Below are positions 26,891-33,782 of a stretch of 33,782 bases of DNA, piece by piece (positions within the stretch are counted from its first letter, which is position 1; each line of letters starts with the position of its first letter). The translations under genes and the position numbers were made by a program. The stretch is from positions 1-33,782 of IMG/VR virus record IMGVR_UViG_3300014060_000007; one strand, given 5' to 3'. Source of the DNA: a virus. The notes under the pieces are model-generated. The model worked only from the letters and a program-made list of their open reading frames with translations, was not told where the DNA came from and made no database searches.

Positions 26891-26936
26891 AGTAAGAAAG
26901 TCCTCCGGCTTTCTTACTCTTTTTTTTTCTTTTTCT
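26891..26936 (+). terminator. Rho-independent terminator
   Basis: A perfect 10-bp stem AGTAAGAAAG / CTTTCTTACT with an 8-nt loop, followed by CTTTTTTTTTCTTTTTC. It ends whatever plus-strand transcript crosses 26452-26890, and so supports transcription of that gene-poor stretch. Confidence 0.9.
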
Positions 26937-26997
26937 AATTAATAGATAAAAAATAATGCATAAGCCTTATTTATAGAGTAAAAAAACTTTTAGATAC

Positions 26998-27004
26998 ATA
27001 TTAC
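26998..27004 (+). promoter_or_regulatory. Possible early promoter element of the small-gene run
   Basis: ATATTAC within an AT-rich stretch, 40 nt before the first small gene and ~60 nt after a terminator. It resembles the TATATTAC-like early promoter motif that I recall for phiKZ; in AT-rich DNA a 7-mer match is weak evidence by itself. Confidence 0.3.
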
Positions 27005-27043
27005 CTTAGTGTTAAGAGGAAAACGTTATGAAGGTAGGTTAAT

Positions 27044-27391
27044 GTGCTTGTATTATTCAATGTAAGGGATTTCAACTATCTACTCTTTAGAGAGATGGAT
27101 AGATTTTGTTTTGACAATAACTTGGGAACGTTTATTGATAAAGAGGAAAAAATAGTAATAGCCGAACATTTATATAGACTTTGGTTATATAGGCAAGGAG
27201 CAATGTTAATTGTAAAACCTGCATTTACTAATTATAAACAACCCCAACTTCTTTCTGCTATAATGAATTATGTACCAGTGCAGTTTGAAAGAATACTTTT
27301 TAGAATGACTGGTGTATGTAAACATTTAAGATATAGAGAAGTTAAATATATAGAAATAACTTTAGATGAGTTTAGAGTAAAACTAATTTAA
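27044..27391 (+). CDS. Small protein, first of a tandem run (115 aa)
   Basis: A 115-aa protein beginning with a hydrophobic strand and helix (MLVLFNVRDFNYLLFREMDRF). The LFNVRDF string recurs as LFNVRDL in the 161-aa protein two genes downstream. The start is GTG 27044; no ATG is available in frame, and TAG closes the frame 3 codons upstream. A mini-ORF (ATG 27028, MKVG, stop 27040-27042) with AGAGGA before it ends right at this start, so initiation is probably by coupling, helped by GAAGG at 27030-27034. Function unknown. Confidence 0.72.
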   Translation: MLVLFNVRDFNYLLFREMDRFCFDNNLGTFIDKEEKIVIAEHLYRLWLYRQGAMLIVKPAFTNYKQPQLLSAIMNYVPVQFERILFRMTGVCKHLRYREVKYIEITLDEFRVKLI

Positions 27392-27411
27392 AAGTATTAA
27401 AGGAACTTGAA

Positions 27412-27885
27412 ATGGTTATAATTATACCAACCGAACAGTTAGCTGTAGATTTACTAAATAAATCTAAAGAGTTTTTTAGTCGAATAAATATAGAACAACC
27501 AAGTAAAGAATTTATTAAAGACTTAATAGATTGTGTAGCTAGTGACTATGTATTTAATAAATTGGTTTGGGTAGATAAAACAGATAATGTAACTGATAAA
27601 TTACATGAGTTATCATGGTGGCCTGATTATAATCTTAAACACATTGAACATAAATCGTTAGAAACAGATATTTGTGAAGAGTTCTATAATGACTATCTTG
27701 ATCCTTGTTGGTTAAGAATAAAGTACATGATTAATGAATGTTTAGGTGATAATATTGATAAAGAAAGTAAATGGAAGATTTGGTATTCACGTAAACTTGT
27801 AGATAGTTCATTATTTGAAGAAGGTATGGATTATAGAATTTATGAGTGGATGAGAATAACCGATAATGGTAGGAAGGATATTTAA
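27412..27885 (+). CDS. Small protein of the tandem run (157 aa)
   Basis: A 157-aa acidic, Trp-rich helical protein with a short N-terminal hydrophobic strand, then helix (MVIIIPTEQLAVDLLNK). Trp-rich centre (LSWWPDYNL) and C-terminus (SKWKIWYSR, YEWMRI). AAAGGA precedes the ATG. Its stop directly abuts the next ATG (TAAATG). No family recognised. Confidence 0.78.
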   Translation: MVIIIPTEQLAVDLLNKSKEFFSRINIEQPSKEFIKDLIDCVASDYVFNKLVWVDKTDNVTDKLHELSWWPDYNLKHIEHKSLETDICEEFYNDYLDPCWLRIKYMINECLGDNIDKESKWKIWYSRKLVDSSLFEEGMDYRIYEWMRITDNGRKDI

Positions 27886-28371
27886 ATGGTTAGTAGACCT
27901 AAATATTGGTTATTTAATGTTAGGGATCTCCACAAAAGTATTGAATACTCAATGTCTAAGTATTTAGGTGTGGGGTCCTTTTCAAATAACTACATCAATA
28001 TAATTGTATTGGCTTTTGAAGAATGTCTTTGTGATGTATCTTTTCAAAATTCAACGTCACCGTTAGAAGTTATTAAAATAGAATTAGAATCTTACGGTAT
28101 AACAAAGTATGAAGCCGAAGAAGTTTATCCTTATGTAATTACTTCTGTTAAAGGAATGACCGATATTGTACGACATACACATGGTGAAATTTATAAAGAT
28201 GAAATATTTCTAGTAGATAGTATTGATGACAATATACATGTTAAGGTAATTAAAGAACCTGGTTCTATTAATGAACAAACTGATTATCTTTCAACTGATA
28301 AAATTCTTAAAGATATAGAGGAAGGTCATTATGTACCAGAAAAAATTAGAATGTTACACGGATTGGTTTAG
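27886..28371 (+). CDS. Small protein of the tandem run (161 aa)
   Basis: A 161-aa protein, N-terminus PKYWLFNVRDLHKSIEY, the closest visible match to the first gene of the run (LFNVRDF). Acidic C-terminal half with beta-strand-like segments. The ribosome site AGGAAGG lies in the last codons of the preceding gene and there is no spacer between the genes. Function unknown; probably related to the 115-aa protein. Confidence 0.78.
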   Translation: MVSRPKYWLFNVRDLHKSIEYSMSKYLGVGSFSNNYINIIVLAFEECLCDVSFQNSTSPLEVIKIELESYGITKYEAEEVYPYVITSVKGMTDIVRHTHGEIYKDEIFLVDSIDDNIHVKVIKEPGSINEQTDYLSTDKILKDIEEGHYVPEKIRMLHGLV

Positions 28372-28379
28372 AGGTGTCT

Positions 28380-28739
28380 ATGAAAAAATTTGCTATTATT
28401 GTACCTGTGTTATCTTTACGTAAAGAGTTAAGAGATTACATAGAACAAATTTATAACATTTTCAATATCACATTTGATCAATTAATTTTAGAAATATTTA
28501 ATCATCATTTTCAATGGAAAGCAGAGTTTAGCGACTCTGCTTTCCATTTAGTATTCGAAAATTATTTACTGTTCAGTGTTTATGAAGATAAGGATACAAA
28601 ACTTATAGAAGAGGCATTAGAGTTAATGACTTATAAATTAAATAGAATATTAAATATTCTACCTAAAAATGGTGATTATAATTTATTAAAAATAACAGTC
28701 GAAGAAATTTATTTGGAGGTAATAAATCGTGATGCATGA
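28380..28739 (+). CDS. Small protein of the tandem run (119 aa)
   Basis: A 119-aa helical protein starting MKKFAIIVPVLSLRKELRDY: hydrophobic strand, VP, then amphipathic helix, the run's common pattern. ATG 28380 is preferred to GTG 28374 because GAGGT (28371-28375) is the ribosome site. Its end overlaps the start of the next gene. Function unknown. Confidence 0.75.
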   Translation: MKKFAIIVPVLSLRKELRDYIEQIYNIFNITFDQLILEIFNHHFQWKAEFSDSAFHLVFENYLLFSVYEDKDTKLIEEALELMTYKLNRILNILPKNGDYNLLKITVEEIYLEVINRDA

Positions 28740-29289
28740 AAACAATAAACAGATTACCTATTTAATACCTAAAAGTATATTGCCTGTTTTACCAAGAGTA
28801 ATGTTAAATGAACTAATGATGGGTGAAAATACAGTATATACTTTGTTCTTTAATATCTATTTAACTTGTCCTGATAAAGATTCTGTTGCAAATGCACTTT
28901 CTTTCAACACTGAAAGTTTGGAAAGACTTATGGATGGTGATGTTACTGACCCATTTGAGTTAGCTCATTATAATGAAATAATGGACACACTCATGATTAC
29001 GTATATGTATTTCCATGCAAATATTTCAAGAGTATTACTTAATATTAGATTAACTAATTTATCTAGGATACCGTCATTTAATTATAGCTCTGATTTAATA
29101 GAAGTTATTAGTTTAGTAGATGGTTCTAGCAGCAATGCTCCTGATGATTGTTATATCTTATATTTAATGTGGTTTGATGGTAATGGTTTTATAAACAGGG
29201 ATTTAAAAAACGTGGCAATGTTTGATACTTTAACAGAGGAGATTGGTTTTGTACTCAACGAAAATAAAATTATTAATTTATTCCACTGA
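28729..29289 (+). CDS. Small protein of the tandem run (186 aa)
   Basis: A 186-aa protein with N-terminal KQITYLIPKSILPVLPRVML (strand-IP-helix pattern again), then helical with acidic loops. GTG 28729 (9 nt after GGAGG) or ATG 28732 (12 nt after) can start it; the protein differs by one residue. It overlaps both its neighbours. Function unknown. Confidence 0.75.
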   Translation: MMHENNKQITYLIPKSILPVLPRVMLNELMMGENTVYTLFFNIYLTCPDKDSVANALSFNTESLERLMDGDVTDPFELAHYNEIMDTLMITYMYFHANISRVLLNIRLTNLSRIPSFNYSSDLIEVISLVDGSSSNAPDDCYILYLMWFDGNGFINRDLKNVAMFDTLTEEIGFVLNENKIINLFH

Positions 29290-29584
29290 AAATAATGTAA
29301 ATGCTTTTATAGAAGCAGGTGTATCATTAGAGGAAACCAAAAACATTATTGAAAAAATAATAGTTGGTTATAATAGATATAATGAAGATGAAGAGTTACT
29401 TCAAAAGATGATTCATGTTTTAGATTTTAGTGTCCAAGATTTCGATTTTGGATACAGTAATGAGGAGCTATTTAATAAAACTATGTCAGCTACCTTTTTT
29501 ATGATAGAGTGGTTATTTGAGTTATTAGGTAATTTCATTCCTGCAGGTTGGGAAAACAAGGATATTATACTTAAAAAGGAATAA
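29249..29584 (+). CDS. Small protein of the tandem run (111 aa), TTG start
   Basis: No in-frame ATG exists near the beginning. TTG 29249 is chosen because AGAGGAG (29235-29241) leaves a 7-nt spacer; TTG 29243 would leave almost none. The N-terminus (STKIKLLIYSTENNVNAFIEAG) shows the basic strand-then-helix pattern, followed by acidic helices. It overlaps the preceding gene by 41 nt, which suggests coupling. Function unknown. Confidence 0.68.
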   Translation: MYSTKIKLLIYSTENNVNAFIEAGVSLEETKNIIEKIIVGYNRYNEDEELLQKMIHVLDFSVQDFDFGYSNEELFNKTMSATFFMIEWLFELLGNFIPAGWENKDIILKKE

Positions 29585-29590
29585 TTATTT

Positions 29591-30088
29591 ATGTATGTAT
29601 TTAATGAATTGACAAAAACAAATAAACAACCTAATTCAATAATAATTACTTTAGGTACTTATATTCCAAATTATGTTAATTTTCTTGTAGTTAATTTTCA
29701 ACTAAATAAATATGATTATGATATTGTACTAAAATATTTATGGACTATATCGTCAAAACTTATCAGTGGTTACCATGAAATATGTACTACAAAGTTTATC
29801 AAGAATGATGCAGAAATTGATACTATTGTAGAATACATATTTGCTGATAGTTATGATAGCATTATAGAGGACCCTTATGCAGCAATTAAGAATTATATAC
29901 TTTGTACTAGTAATGTACCTGATACCGTTTTTTATTCTTTTGAAAGTGATGTACAACAAAGAACAATGTATGTTTTAGAACATTTTTTATTTGATATGTT
30001 AAAAATGAGTGAAACACTTAAACTACCGTTAAACGCTTATAATCTTTATAAGTCTATGGGGAAAGATGCATGGCTAATACATACATAA
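29591..30088 (+). CDS. Small protein of the tandem run (165 aa)
   Basis: A 165-aa protein with NSIIITLGTYIPNYVNFLV near the N-terminus, an IP-containing hydrophobic strand plus helix like the 186-aa neighbour, and acidic helices after it. AAAAGGA precedes the ATG by about 10 nt. Its last 19 nt overlap the next gene. Function unknown. Confidence 0.76.
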   Translation: MYVFNELTKTNKQPNSIIITLGTYIPNYVNFLVVNFQLNKYDYDIVLKYLWTISSKLISGYHEICTTKFIKNDAEIDTIVEYIFADSYDSIIEDPYAAIKNYILCTSNVPDTVFYSFESDVQQRTMYVLEHFLFDMLKMSETLKLPLNAYNLYKSMGKDAWLIHT

Positions 30089-30411
30089 TTAATTTAAAAC
30101 CAGTTAAAGATATTCTAGAACTAATTAGGACTAAAATATCTGTTGATGTGCCTAAAGGTAATAAAATTGTAGAACAAGAGTTACGAGACACAACTACATT
30201 AATCCTAGAGTATCTTTTATTAAGAAAAGAACTTGAAGATAAAGGGTTGGATATTGTTAAGTTCACAGAACAGTATGATTTTCTAGACCAATGTAATATA
30301 CTATTAGAAGAACTTAAAAAAGATAAGATTTTTCAAATTATTTCTAGCAAAGAAATTTCTAATATATTAGTATTGTCCCCACATGGGGATATAACAATTA
30401 CACAGTTATAG
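30070..30411 (+). CDS. Small protein of the tandem run (113 aa)
   Basis: A 113-aa Leu/Glu/Lys-rich helical protein; N-terminus ANTYIINLKPVKDILELIR again a strand, a Pro and a helix. The ATG lies inside the end of the preceding gene with GGGGA upstream. Ends in a beta-like segment (ISNILVLSPHGDITIT). Function unknown. Confidence 0.75.
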   Translation: MANTYIINLKPVKDILELIRTKISVDVPKGNKIVEQELRDTTTLILEYLLLRKELEDKGLDIVKFTEQYDFLDQCNILLEELKKDKIFQIISSKEISNILVLSPHGDITITQL

Positions 30412-30455
30412 ATTAATTCTATGAATGTTAATTAAATTAATAAAAAGGAATAAGA

Positions 30456-30863
30456 ATGCCCTTATTATCAGAGACTATTGTTTTTGGGAATACAGTGAGT
30501 TTTGATGTATACCCATCTTCAATATTAGGAAGTAAGTTCAGTAATGTTAAAGTAATAGCATTAATGGATAAAGATACAGCGTCAACCTGGATTGATCCAG
30601 AAGCAATGCACGCTAATGTATATCCTACTTTACCAGCTACAGTAGTGGATGACCCTAGTTCTTATCAGTTTGTTATGTTAAAACATAGTAACGGAGAAAC
30701 TAGTGTTATTGGTTTACCTTGGATTATTGAGAACTCTGTTCAAGTTATTCAGAAGGGAACATTAACTATACGTTTGGATAATATTACACCGTTACAGAGT
30801 GACCAGATAGTAAATATTATTTCAGCTAATGGCTTCCAAATTAAAGAAGTTACATTGAAATAA
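30456..30863 (+). CDS. Small beta-rich protein (135 aa)
   Basis: A 135-aa protein unlike its neighbours: mostly beta-strands with a YPTLPA turn and GLPWIIENSVQVI in the second half. It resembles proteins labelled SH3-like beta-barrel in annotations of large phages, but this is recalled similarity and I cannot confirm it. AAAAGGAATAAG precedes the ATG. It would suit a nucleic-acid- or protein-binding role. Confidence 0.75.
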   Translation: MPLLSETIVFGNTVSFDVYPSSILGSKFSNVKVIALMDKDTASTWIDPEAMHANVYPTLPATVVDDPSSYQFVMLKHSNGETSVIGLPWIIENSVQVIQKGTLTIRLDNITPLQSDQIVNIISANGFQIKEVTLK

Positions 30864-30890
30864 AAAAAAAAATAAAGAGGAAGATACAAA

Positions 30891-31109
30891 ATGGTAATTG
30901 TTAAGGGTTCTAATTTAGATTATTTATTGTCATTAAGTAACATAGAAAATAGACGTTTGGCGTTTGATGCAGTTACAGAATGTATAATGCGTTATTTTAA
31001 AGATTATAATGATAATTATCTTAAACTATACGTTCCAGTTGATAGAGAAAGTTTCTTTAAAGAAATATCTAAACAACTACCAGATGGTTACCGTATAAAA
31101 ATAGTATAA
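30891..31109 (+). CDS. Small protein closing the tandem run (72 aa)
   Basis: A 72-aa alpha/beta protein, N-terminus MVIVKGSNLDYLLSLSNIEN (strand then helix as in the run), ending in a strand (GYRIKIV). AGAGGAAG lies before the ATG. A strong stem follows the stop, ending the transcription unit that starts near 27000. Confidence 0.75.
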   Translation: MVIVKGSNLDYLLSLSNIENRRLAFDAVTECIMRYFKDYNDNYLKLYVPVDRESFFKEISKQLPDGYRIKIV

Positions 31110-31119
31110 TCCTAATATT

Positions 31120-31162
31120 AGCCAGTGGATAACACCACTGGCTTTACGTACCCTTTTTTTTT
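31120..31162 (+). terminator. Terminator closing the small-gene run
   Basis: A perfect 9-bp stem AGCCAGTGG / CCACTGGCT with loop ATAACA. The T-tract (ten T) begins about 10 nt after the stem, a longer gap than usual, so efficiency is uncertain. Confidence 0.75.
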
Positions 31163-31219
31163 ATTGTGGTTACTTATATTTTGTAAAGTAAAGTTATTTA
31201 TAATTTGGAGTACTAAAAA

Positions 31220-31288
31220 ATGATTTTGGATATAGTAATAGGTGTTGTAATATGTTGGGTTTTAATTTTCGCAATAATGGTTAATTAG
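31220..31288 (+). CDS. Membrane mini-protein (22 aa)
   Basis: ATG 31220 with GGAG 9 nt upstream (31207-31210) encodes one transmembrane helix (LDIVIGVVICWVLIFAIMV) and stops at TAG 31286. It lies in the 324-nt spacer between the small-gene run and the polymerase. The good ribosome site and the single clean helix favour a real gene, but T-rich DNA easily gives hydrophobic codons. Its role cannot be told; single-helix mini-proteins in phages often modulate membranes or host transporters. Confidence 0.5.
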   Translation: MILDIVIGVVICWVLIFAIMVN

Positions 31289-31388
31289 TATTATTTCTTT
31301 TTTATTAACTTTTGGGTTACTTACAATTGGTGTAATTTCAACAATTATGTTTATGATTTTGTCTGGAAATAGTATTTCTCTAGTTTAA
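31278..31388 (+). other. Overlapping open frame encoding a second hydrophobic helix (36 codons)
   Basis: The frame opens at TGG 31278, inside the end of the 22-aa mini-gene, and runs to TAA 31386. It encodes a long hydrophobic stretch (LISIISFLLTFGLLTIGVIS, then STIMFMIL). There is no ATG, GTG or TTG before the internal ATG 31347 and no ribosome site. A +1 slip near the end of the 22-aa frame would fuse the two into a two-helix protein. Otherwise it is chance. Confidence 0.25.
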
Positions 31389-31433
31389 TAAAAAAAAAAG
31401 ACATTAAAATAAAAAATATATGGAGCTACAATT

Positions 31434-33566
31434 ATGTCTAATTTATTTACATTAAATGCAAATGAATATAAGCGTGACCTAGATGTATTAAAACATTATA
31501 TTAACGACAGTGCTTATTATTTACAAAAAAGAACAGGTAAACCATTAGAATCATGTATAGATTTTGTTAGAAAGAAGTTAGCTAGTGAAGATTCTGGTAT
31601 TATTGATAGAGAGATGTTGACTCTTGTTAGAAAAACTAAAGGCAATAGAGAAAAAGATATTATTACTTTTTCTCAATATCTTCGTGAGGTAACAGAACAA
31701 AATTATATAATCTCACCAACAATGTGTGTTTACAAAAACCCTAAACAAATAAAAAGTGTATTATCTCAATTCATTGATGTTAACATTAAAAACCGTAATA
31801 AATCTAAGGGTGAAATGTTTCAAGCAGAAAGAGATGGTGACAAACAGTTATTTATTTATAAATCAAATGAACAAACATCGTTTAAGTTAGGTAATAACGC
31901 ATTGTCAGGTGGACAAGCATCTACAGGTACAATATTACATAATAAGTCGGCACATTCTTCACTTACGTCAACTTGTCGTACTGCAACCAGTTATGGTAAT
32001 GCTAATAATGAAAAATTCATGTTTGGTAATAGACATTATTGGTCACCAGAGATTGTTACCAATAACATCGTATCTATTTGTTCTAGAGCAGATTTAGATA
32101 CAATAGCTAAGGTTGTTGAAAAATATAATATTATTAATCCTACAGTAGAACAAACCATGGATTGCATTACTTATTCAACTGATCTTTATTTCCGTAATAA
32201 TTTTAAAGCCATTGAAAATATAAGAAAACTTGTTACATCTTTAACGCCTCTAGAACGCTCAGCATTCGTTTATACTAGTGATCTCTACCATTTAGCTAAG
32301 TATAATGATTCATTGGTAAGAACATTACTTACTAAGCTATCTACACCATCCAGTGACCATGTAGACAATCCAGATGAATATATCAGTAAGATGGATAGTG
32401 ATTTAAAGGCTTTTGTTTCTTTATTGTCAGTAGATGAACTAAAAGGTACTGATCTTAAATCACTTAAAGAAGAAAACTTTGAAAAATATAAATTGGTTGG
32501 TGGTACTACTAAGAAAATATTAAATACTTTAGAAGAGTATAAACCTTTGATTCAATGTTTTTGTAGGACCAATTCATTACCTGCTTCAGTTTCTACTATT
32601 AGAAACAGTGTTAGACGAGGTGTTGTTACTTCAGATACAGACTCAACTATCTTTACTACTCAATATTGGACTGAATGGTACGTTGGTAAGTTAGACTTTA
32701 GTAAAACATCAAATAATATTTCTTACGCTATAACTTATTTAGCTACTCAAACTAATATTCATAACCTTGCTACTATCTCAGCTGGTATGGGTGTTGAAGA
32801 AAAAGATATATTTACACTAGCTATGAAGAATGAATTTGCATTTCCTGTATTTGCCTTAACTTCAATGGCAAAACATTACTATGCTTATATATCAGCTCGT
32901 GAGGGTAATGTTTATGAGGAATACGATACGGAAGTTAAAGGGGTTCAATTAAAAGATTCTAATGTACCACCACACATTATGAAAATATTTGATGATACTT
33001 TAAAAAACATCATGAATACCATTTTAGAAGGTAATTTGATAAGTATTGTTGAACTTAAGACTAAGATAGCTAAGATAGAGATGGATATCTTTGACTCAGT
33101 TCTAAGAGGTGAAGGTAGTTACTTAAAGAATGCTCAAGTTAAGACATCTGAGTCTTATGTAAATCCTACTGTATCTCCTTATGTTTATTATACTTTATGG
33201 CAAGATGTATTTAGTCCTAAGTATGGTTCTCAGCAAGAGTTACCTTATGGTGGTGTAAAGGTGTCTGTAGAGTTAGATAATAAGACAAAACTCAATGATT
33301 GGTTTGATAACATGGAAGACCAAGAATTGGCTAATAGGTTTAAGGATTGGATGGATAGAAATAAGAAGAACGCTATTCGTTCGATGATATTACCTAAAGC
33401 TTTAATTAAAGAAAATGGTATTCCTAAAGAAATTATTGAAATAATGAATATCCGTAAACTGGTATTCAGTACGGTTAGACCTTTTTATTTAGCTATGGAG
33501 TCACTAGGTATATTCATGATAAATGATAATATAACTAGATTGGTTTCAGATGAAATAAAAGTTTAA
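31434..33566 (+). CDS. Family B DNA polymerase, C-terminal catalytic half (motifs B and C, thumb)
   Basis: A 710-aa protein. Motif C is TSDTDSTIF with D401 and D403, the metal-binding pair. Motif B is FKLGNNALSGG (150-160, compare KILINSLYGALG of T4 gp43). MCVYKNPKQIKSVLSQF and KSKGEMFQAERDGD (97-136) match the T4 segment MMYYKDRDG..ITKVFNQRKEHKGYMLAAQRNGE. AKHYYAY (479-485) and VKGVQLKDSNVPP (501-513) match the KKRYA and LKIMGLETQKSSTP thumb region. About 240 residues lie between motifs B and C, against ~60 in T4, so there is a large insertion. Motif A (DxxSLYPS) and the 3'-5' exonuclease are absent and must be on another chain. GGAG precedes the ATG; a terminator follows. It replicates the phage genome. 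Confidence 0.88.
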   Translation: MSNLFTLNANEYKRDLDVLKHYINDSAYYLQKRTGKPLESCIDFVRKKLASEDSGIIDREMLTLVRKTKGNREKDIITFSQYLREVTEQNYIISPTMCVYKNPKQIKSVLSQFIDVNIKNRNKSKGEMFQAERDGDKQLFIYKSNEQTSFKLGNNALSGGQASTGTILHNKSAHSSLTSTCRTATSYGNANNEKFMFGNRHYWSPEIVTNNIVSICSRADLDTIAKVVEKYNIINPTVEQTMDCITYSTDLYFRNNFKAIENIRKLVTSLTPLERSAFVYTSDLYHLAKYNDSLVRTLLTKLSTPSSDHVDNPDEYISKMDSDLKAFVSLLSVDELKGTDLKSLKEENFEKYKLVGGTTKKILNTLEEYKPLIQCFCRTNSLPASVSTIRNSVRRGVVTSDTDSTIFTTQYWTEWYVGKLDFSKTSNNISYAITYLATQTNIHNLATISAGMGVEEKDIFTLAMKNEFAFPVFALTSMAKHYYAYISAREGNVYEEYDTEVKGVQLKDSNVPPHIMKIFDDTLKNIMNTILEGNLISIVELKTKIAKIEMDIFDSVLRGEGSYLKNAQVKTSESYVNPTVSPYVYYTLWQDVFSPKYGSQQELPYGGVKVSVELDNKTKLNDWFDNMEDQELANRFKDWMDRNKKNAIRSMILPKALIKENGIPKEIIEIMNIRKLVFSTVRPFYLAMESLGIFMINDNITRLVSDEIKV

Positions 33567-33573
33567 CAAAATA

Positions 33574-33615
33574 GAAAAGACAAGGGTTAGTCCCTTGTCT
33601 TTTCTTATTTCTTTT
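33574..33615 (+). terminator. Terminator after the DNA polymerase gene
   Basis: A perfect 13-bp stem GAAAAGACAAGGG / CCCTTGTCTTTTC with loop TTAGT, followed by TTATTTCTTTTT. Lies between convergent genes and may work in both directions. Confidence 0.9.
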
Positions 33616-33621
33616 TTTTTT

Positions 33622-33782
33622 TTAAAGATAAAACTTAATTTCATTCTCTACAAAATCTTCAAACTGTTTTGAAAAGGTACGAGAAATATTAGATTCTAAG
33701 TTTTTATCATTTCTTAATATCTTATTAGATTTATTTACTTCTTTAATTTCTTCAATGTTTAGATTACCTAATGTTGTTTCAT
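33622..33782 (-). CDS. 3' end of a minus-strand gene (partial, last 52 residues)
   Basis: The minus-strand frame ending at TAA 33624-33622 is open to the right edge. The visible C-terminus is charged and helical (LNIEEIKEVNKSNKILRND, then FSKQFEDFVENEIKFYL). No family recognised. It is convergent with the polymerase gene. The start and most of the protein are outside the window. Confidence 0.65.
   Translation of the reverse strand, partial: ETTLGNLNIEEIKEVNKSNKILRNDKNLESNISRTFSKQFEDFVENEIKFYL

Noticed and set aside
32274-32306. TSDLYHLAKYN as motif A of the DNA polymerase
   Set aside because: It lacks the S-L-Y-P-S pattern and lies after motif B, so it could be motif A only in a circularly permuted enzyme; the colinear match of the rest to T4 gp43 argues against that.
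1-33782. CRISPR arrays, tRNA genes, rRNA, insertion sequences, att sites
   Set aside because: Read by eye on both strands; no regularly spaced repeats, cloverleaf with CCA-type ends, transposase motifs or direct-repeat borders were found. A tRNAscan or Infernal run was not possible.

Overview
This window is a piece of a jumbo tailed-phage genome of the phiKZ-like, nucleus-forming type (the group now called Chimalliviridae). The base composition is AT-rich, by eye about one third G+C. The case rests on several hallmark genes together: a split multisubunit RNA polymerase (beta'-like gene with the ADFDGD catalytic loop, beta-like gene next to it), a T4 gp21/phiKZ gp175-type prohead protease, a phiKZ gp29-like tail sheath with its tube protein, a large terminase with full ATPase and nuclease motifs, a PhuZ-type phage tubulin, and a B-family DNA polymerase half. 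The host cannot be read from the sequence. A relative of AT-rich enterobacterial or Vibrio phages of this group (for example Yersinia phage phiR1-37) is a guess from composition only. I saw no tRNA, rRNA, CRISPR array, insertion sequence or integrase.

Layout. (1) 1-10,800 is a virion/early-transcription block: a large, minus-strand, probably structural protein running off the left edge, then on the plus strand beta', beta, a 66-aa protein, a 482-aa putative virion protein and the prohead protease. The order resembles phiKZ genes 181-180-178-177/176-175. (2) 10,800-11,590 holds an isolated 149-aa gene with a hairpin leader and two terminators. (3) 11,592-22,350 is a tail and packaging block: tube and sheath on the minus strand, then three virion proteins and the terminase on the plus strand, in the order of phiKZ genes 30-29-28-27-26-25. 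(4) 22,350-25,086 has three minus-strand genes interrupted by a 393-nt spacer full of perfect inverted repeats. (5) 25,220-26,451 has phuZ and a 68-aa zinc-ribbon protein. (6) 26,452-27,043 is a gene-poor stretch with a candidate frameshifted minus-strand ORF and several hairpins. (7) 27,044-31,109 is a compact plus-strand run of ten small unknown genes, most sharing one N-terminal pattern. (8) 31,110-33,782 has one or two membrane mini-ORFs, the DNA polymerase B catalytic half, a terminator and the 3' end of a minus-strand gene.

How it fits together. The RNA polymerase beside the protease is best read as the virion RNA polymerase, packaged and injected to transcribe early genes. Sheath, tube, terminase and protease are late morphogenesis genes. 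PhuZ positions the replicating phage nucleus, and the polymerase replicates the genome inside it. The small-gene run looks like early accessory genes. Rho-independent terminators separate most units, and translational coupling (overlapping or abutting stops and starts) is common within them.

The points most worth a second look are: a DNA polymerase that lacks motif A but keeps motifs B and C; the tandem run of small proteins with a shared N-terminal pattern; the candidate frameshifted ORF at 26541-26773; the structured spacer at 23881-24273; and the extra ~430 N-terminal residues on the beta subunit.
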